In this document: in pieces, positions 61,729-64,000 of the stretch
Layout of the letters: each line of letters opens with the position of its first letter
Numbering within the stretch: position 1 is the first letter of the stretch
Source of the DNA: Pseudomonas lini
Lineage (GTDB): Bacteria; Pseudomonadota; Gammaproteobacteria; Pseudomonadales; Pseudomonadaceae
Direction: 5' to 3'
DNA length: 64,000 bases
NCBI RefSeq assembly: GCF_030812475.1
Contig: NZ_JAUSSR010000022.1
Span: 1-64,000, forward strand
Translations under genes and position numbers: made by a program
The notes under the pieces: model-generated
What the model was told of the DNA's origin: nothing
The model's database searches: none
What the model saw: the letters and a program-made list of their open reading frames with translations, nothing else

Positions 61729-62616
61729 TCAGTCGCGCCGACGCAAACTTATCCACGCATCGACGCTGTAGACGGCCAGACCGGCCCAGATAAAGATGAA
61801 CGCCAGCAGTGTGCTCGAGGACAGGTGTTCACCAAACAGCAGGACGGCTTGCAATAGCACCAGCGTTGGCGCCAGGTACTGCAGAAATCCGAGCGTCGTG
61901 TAGGGCAAATGCCGTGCGGCGGCGTTGAAACATACGAGTGGAACCAATGTCACCGGCCCGGCTGCAACTAGCCACCAGGCTTCGGAAGTGGTCCAGAACT
62001 CAGGCTGAGCGCTTATAGCCGTCTGATTGAAAAGCAGCCAGGCAATGGCAATCGGCACCAGCATCCAGGTTTCCACCACCAGGCCGGGCAGCGCCTTGAC
62101 TGGCGCTTGTTTGCGGATCAGCCCGTAGAAGCCGAATGTCAGCGCCAACACCAGCGACACCCACGGCAGGCTGCCGACCTGCCACACCTGTTGCGCCACG
62201 CCAGCCGCCGCCAAAGCCACCGCCAGCCACTGCATGCGCCGTAGCCGTTCGCCGAGGATCAGCATGCCCAGGAGCACATTCACCAACGGGTTGATGTAGT
62301 ACCCGAGACTGGCTTCGAGCATGCGGCCGTTGTTCACTGACCAGACATAGGTCAGCCAGTTCGCTGCGATCAGCGTGCCGCTCAGGGCCAGGATCGCCAG
62401 GCGTTTCGGGTTGTCCCGCAGCTCGCGCCACCAGCCCGGATGCTTCCAGACCATCAGCAGCAAGGCGCCGAACAGGGCGGACCAGAGCACGCGGTGAATG
62501 ACGATTTCCACCGCGGGCACGCTGGCGATGGCTTTGAAGTAGAGCGGGAACAAACCCCAGGTGATGTAGGCACTCAGGCCCAGAATGTACCCGCGACGCG
62601 GGTTGGCGGCTTGCAT
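61729..62616 (-). CDS. rarD: RarD-type EamA transporter
   Basis: Predicted 295-aa inner-membrane protein with about ten hydrophobic segments and the RarD opening RRGYILGLSAYITWGLFPLYFKAIASVPAVEIVIHRVLWSALF. Other family blocks: YINPLVNVLLGMLILGERLRRMQWLAVALA and LQYLAPTLVLLQAVLLFGEHLS. The gene symbol follows the chloramphenicol-resistance-permease-like family name; physiological substrate unknown. AAGGACTCTGC precedes the ATG. Confidence 0.88.
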   Translation of the reverse strand: MQAANPRRGYILGLSAYITWGLFPLYFKAIASVPAVEIVIHRVLWSALFGALLLMVWKHPGWWRELRDNPKRLAILALSGTLIAANWLTYVWSVNNGRMLEASLGYYINPLVNVLLGMLILGERLRRMQWLAVALAAAGVAQQVWQVGSLPWVSLVLALTFGFYGLIRKQAPVKALPGLVVETWMLVPIAIAWLLFNQTAISAQPEFWTTSEAWWLVAAGPVTLVPLVCFNAAARHLPYTTLGFLQYLAPTLVLLQAVLLFGEHLSSSTLLAFIFIWAGLAVYSVDAWISLRRRD

Positions 62617-62710
62617 GCAGAGTCCTTGCTTAGGCAGCTAACAAAGAGGGGATTGTAAGGAGATTTGTCTACGGATGTCCTGCCAGATTAGGTTGAGCAA
62701 TTGTGAACAC

Positions 62711-62814
62711 CTTGTAGGAGCGAGCTTGCTCGCGATGGTCGTTAACGATAACGCGTGTTTACTGTTAAACGCGGCGCTCTCGAGTGCATCGCGAGCAAGC
62801 TCGCTCCTACAGGG
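62711..62814. repeat. Inverted REP pair
   Basis: TTGTAGGAGCGAGCTTGCTC and TCGCGAGCAAGCTCGCTCCTAC facing each other between rarD and srkA. Confidence 0.85.
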
Positions 62815-62828
62815 GGGAATGCGCTGAA

Positions 62829-63803
62829 TCAGAAGAGTTTCAGGGGTTCTTCGTTGAGTGCCGCAAGTTGCTCACGCAACGCCAACACCTGGTCCCCCCA
62901 ATACCGTTCGCTGCCGAACCACGGAAAGCTGTGGGGGAACGCCGGGTCGTCCCAGCGGCGGGCAAGCCAGGCGCTGTAGTGCATCAGGCGCAGGGCACGC
63001 AGCGGTTCGATCAGCGCCAATTCCCGCGGGTCGAAGTCGTGGAACTCGTTGTAGCCGTCCATCAATTCCGCCAACTGGCCAAGACATTCCTGGCGGTCGC
63101 CGGCGAGCATCATCCAGATGTCCTGCACCGCCGGGCCCATCCGGCAGTCATCGAGGTCAACGATGTGGAACATCTCGTCGCGACACATCATGTTGCCAGG
63201 GTGGCAATCGCCATGCATGCGGATGTTCTGGTGCGGCGTCGTTTTGTAGACCTCTTCCACCCGCTTGAGCAGGTCGCGGGCCACAGACTCGTAGGCCGGC
63301 AGCAGGCTCTTGGGTACGAAGTTGCCTTCGAGCAATGTCGTCAGTGAGTCGTGACCGAAGTTTTTCACGCCGAGTGCTTCACGGTGTTCGAACGGCTTGG
63401 TCGCGCCCACGGCGTGCAAACGACCAAGCAGTTGGCCGAGGCGATACAGCTGATCGAGATTGCCCGGCTCCGGCGCGCGGCCGCCACGGCGCGGGAACAG
63501 GGTGAAACGAAAACCGTTGTGTTCGTGCAGGCTGGCACCGTTGTGAATCATCGGCGCGACCACTGGTACGTCGCACTCGGCGAGCTCAAAGGTGAATTGG
63601 TGCTCTTCGAGAATCGCTTCGTTGGTCCAGCGTTGCGGGCGATAGAACTTGGCGATCAGCGGTTCGGAGTCTTCGATACCGACCTGATAGACACGGTTTT
63701 CGTAGCTGTTGAGCGCCAGGATGCGTGCGTCGCTGAGAAAGCCGATGCTTTCGACAGCATCGAGCACGAGGTCTGGGGTGAGGGTTGCAAACGGGTGGGC
63801 CAT
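62829..63803 (-). CDS. srkA: Stress response kinase A (SrkA/YihE/RdoA-like)
   Basis: Predicted 324-aa aminoglycoside-phosphotransferase-fold Ser/Thr kinase. Catalytic loop HGDCHPGNMM and metal block VDLDDCRMGPAVQDIW are intact; Lys in LIAKFYRPQRW is the ATP lysine candidate. In E. coli it protects cells from stress-induced death. The ATG at 63803 (MAHPFATLTPDLVLDAVE) has AGGAG upstream; the longer frame runs into REP DNA. Confidence 0.92.
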   Translation of the reverse strand: MAHPFATLTPDLVLDAVESIGFLSDARILALNSYENRVYQVGIEDSEPLIAKFYRPQRWTNEAILEEHQFTFELAECDVPVVAPMIHNGASLHEHNGFRFTLFPRRGGRAPEPGNLDQLYRLGQLLGRLHAVGATKPFEHREALGVKNFGHDSLTTLLEGNFVPKSLLPAYESVARDLLKRVEEVYKTTPHQNIRMHGDCHPGNMMCRDEMFHIVDLDDCRMGPAVQDIWMMLAGDRQECLGQLAELMDGYNEFHDFDPRELALIEPLRALRLMHYSAWLARRWDDPAFPHSFPWFGSERYWGDQVLALREQLAALNEEPLKLF

Positions 63804-63908
63804 GCTGACTCCTGCGCGCAGCAGGCTGCCGCGTCCGGCCAGACATGGTAGCGCAGACGGGGTGTCTTTAGGGGTTGGGCTTGAGATGAGTGTTGTCTGG
63901 GCTGACGC

Positions 63909-64000
63909 CTTCGCGAGCAAGCTCGCTCCCACAGGGGGCTGCGGTGTGCACAGGATTTGCGACACAGCAGATCCTTGTGGGAGCGGGCTTGCTCGCGAAG
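63909..64000. repeat. Inverted REP pair at window end
   Basis: TTCGCGAGCAAGCTCGCTCCC and TGTGGGAGCGGGCTTGCTCGCG facing each other; the second arm ends at the last base of the window. Confidence 0.85.

Noticed and set aside
1-64000. tRNA, rRNA genes, complete insertion sequences or prophage genes
   Set aside because: None were recognised: no transposase or integrase reading, no terminal inverted repeats with target duplication, and no cloverleaf-like segment seen by eye. A dedicated tRNA scan was not possible.

Overview
This window is chromosomal DNA of a Pseudomonas of the fluorescens/putida type. The evidence is the high-GC codon use, dozens of short inverted REP-type repeats of the two usual Pseudomonas kinds (GTGGGAGCGAGC..TGCTCGCGA and TGTAGGAGC.GGCTTGC..GCGAAGGC), and a gene order that follows the P. 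aeruginosa choline/carnitine/glycine betaine catabolic supercluster (cbcXWV-sdaB-gbdR-cdh genes-caiX-cdhR-dgcAB-etf-gbcAB-lta-glyA1-soxBDAG-purU2-fdhA). Function calls rest on recognised motifs and this synteny; no database search was run. The first ~90 bases are C/G homopolymer runs that look like a contig-edge artefact.

Layout. 0.2-3.2 kb: quaternary-amine ABC transporter cbcV/W/X (minus strand). 3.7-6.9 kb: serine dehydratase sdaB and the regulator gbdR. 7.1-13.8 kb: carnitine block with a gamma-butyrobetaine-hydroxylase-like oxygenase, cdhB, cdhA, cdhC, caiX and the divergent regulator cdhR. 13.9-15.0 kb: three small genes (DUF3010, HTH, LprI-like). 15.2-23.0 kb: dimethylglycine demethylation operon (dipeptidase-like gene, DUF5943 gene, dgcA, dgcB, etfA, etfB). 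23.1-25.7 kb: accessory pocket with a GNAT gene, a short RHS-core gene, a tandem 182-bp repeat carrying DnaA-box-like 9-mers and a broken gene. 25.7-28.4 kb: divergent gbcA/gbcB. 29-40.2 kb: threonine aldolase, traX-like gene, glyA, soxBDAG, purU, fdhA. 40.3-46.7 kb: a second accessory pocket with a secreted protein gene, an fdhA fragment, two more short RHS-core genes (one with an ADP-ribosyltransferase-like tip), a DUF2780 gene, an acyltransferase, a retropepsin-like gene and a DUF6124-type gene behind a highly structured leader. 46.9-56.2 kb: GST, a PepSY/TonB-receptor/FecR/FecI iron-uptake block, a DEDDh exonuclease and a cNMP/CBS/nucleotidyltransferase protein. 56.4-64 kb: response regulator, two EamA-type transporters, malate synthase G, a GcvR-like ACT protein and an SrkA-type kinase.

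How the genes fit together. CaiX and CbcXWV bring in carnitine, choline and betaine. The hydroxylase (gamma-butyrobetaine to carnitine) and CdhA/CdhC/CdhB would yield glycine betaine; GbcAB gives dimethylglycine, DgcAB with the Etf pair gives sarcosine, SoxBDAG gives glycine. One-carbon units released on the way are handled by GlyA, PurU and FdhA, and glycine becomes serine and then pyruvate through GlyA and SdaB. Choline oxidase genes (betBA) are not in the window.

Most interesting non-routine signals: (1) three short RHS-core genes with unrelated C-terminal tips and a shared upstream element, one tip showing an H-Y-E ART pattern; (2) a tandem 3 x 182-bp repeat with DnaA-box-like 9-mers and a related copy near rarD; (3) a multi-hairpin leader before the DUF6124-type gene; (4) 21-bp-phased direct repeats at the catabolic promoters that fit AraC-family operators; (5) an M19 dipeptidase-like protein lacking most metal ligands and a DgcA lacking one Fe-S cysteine.
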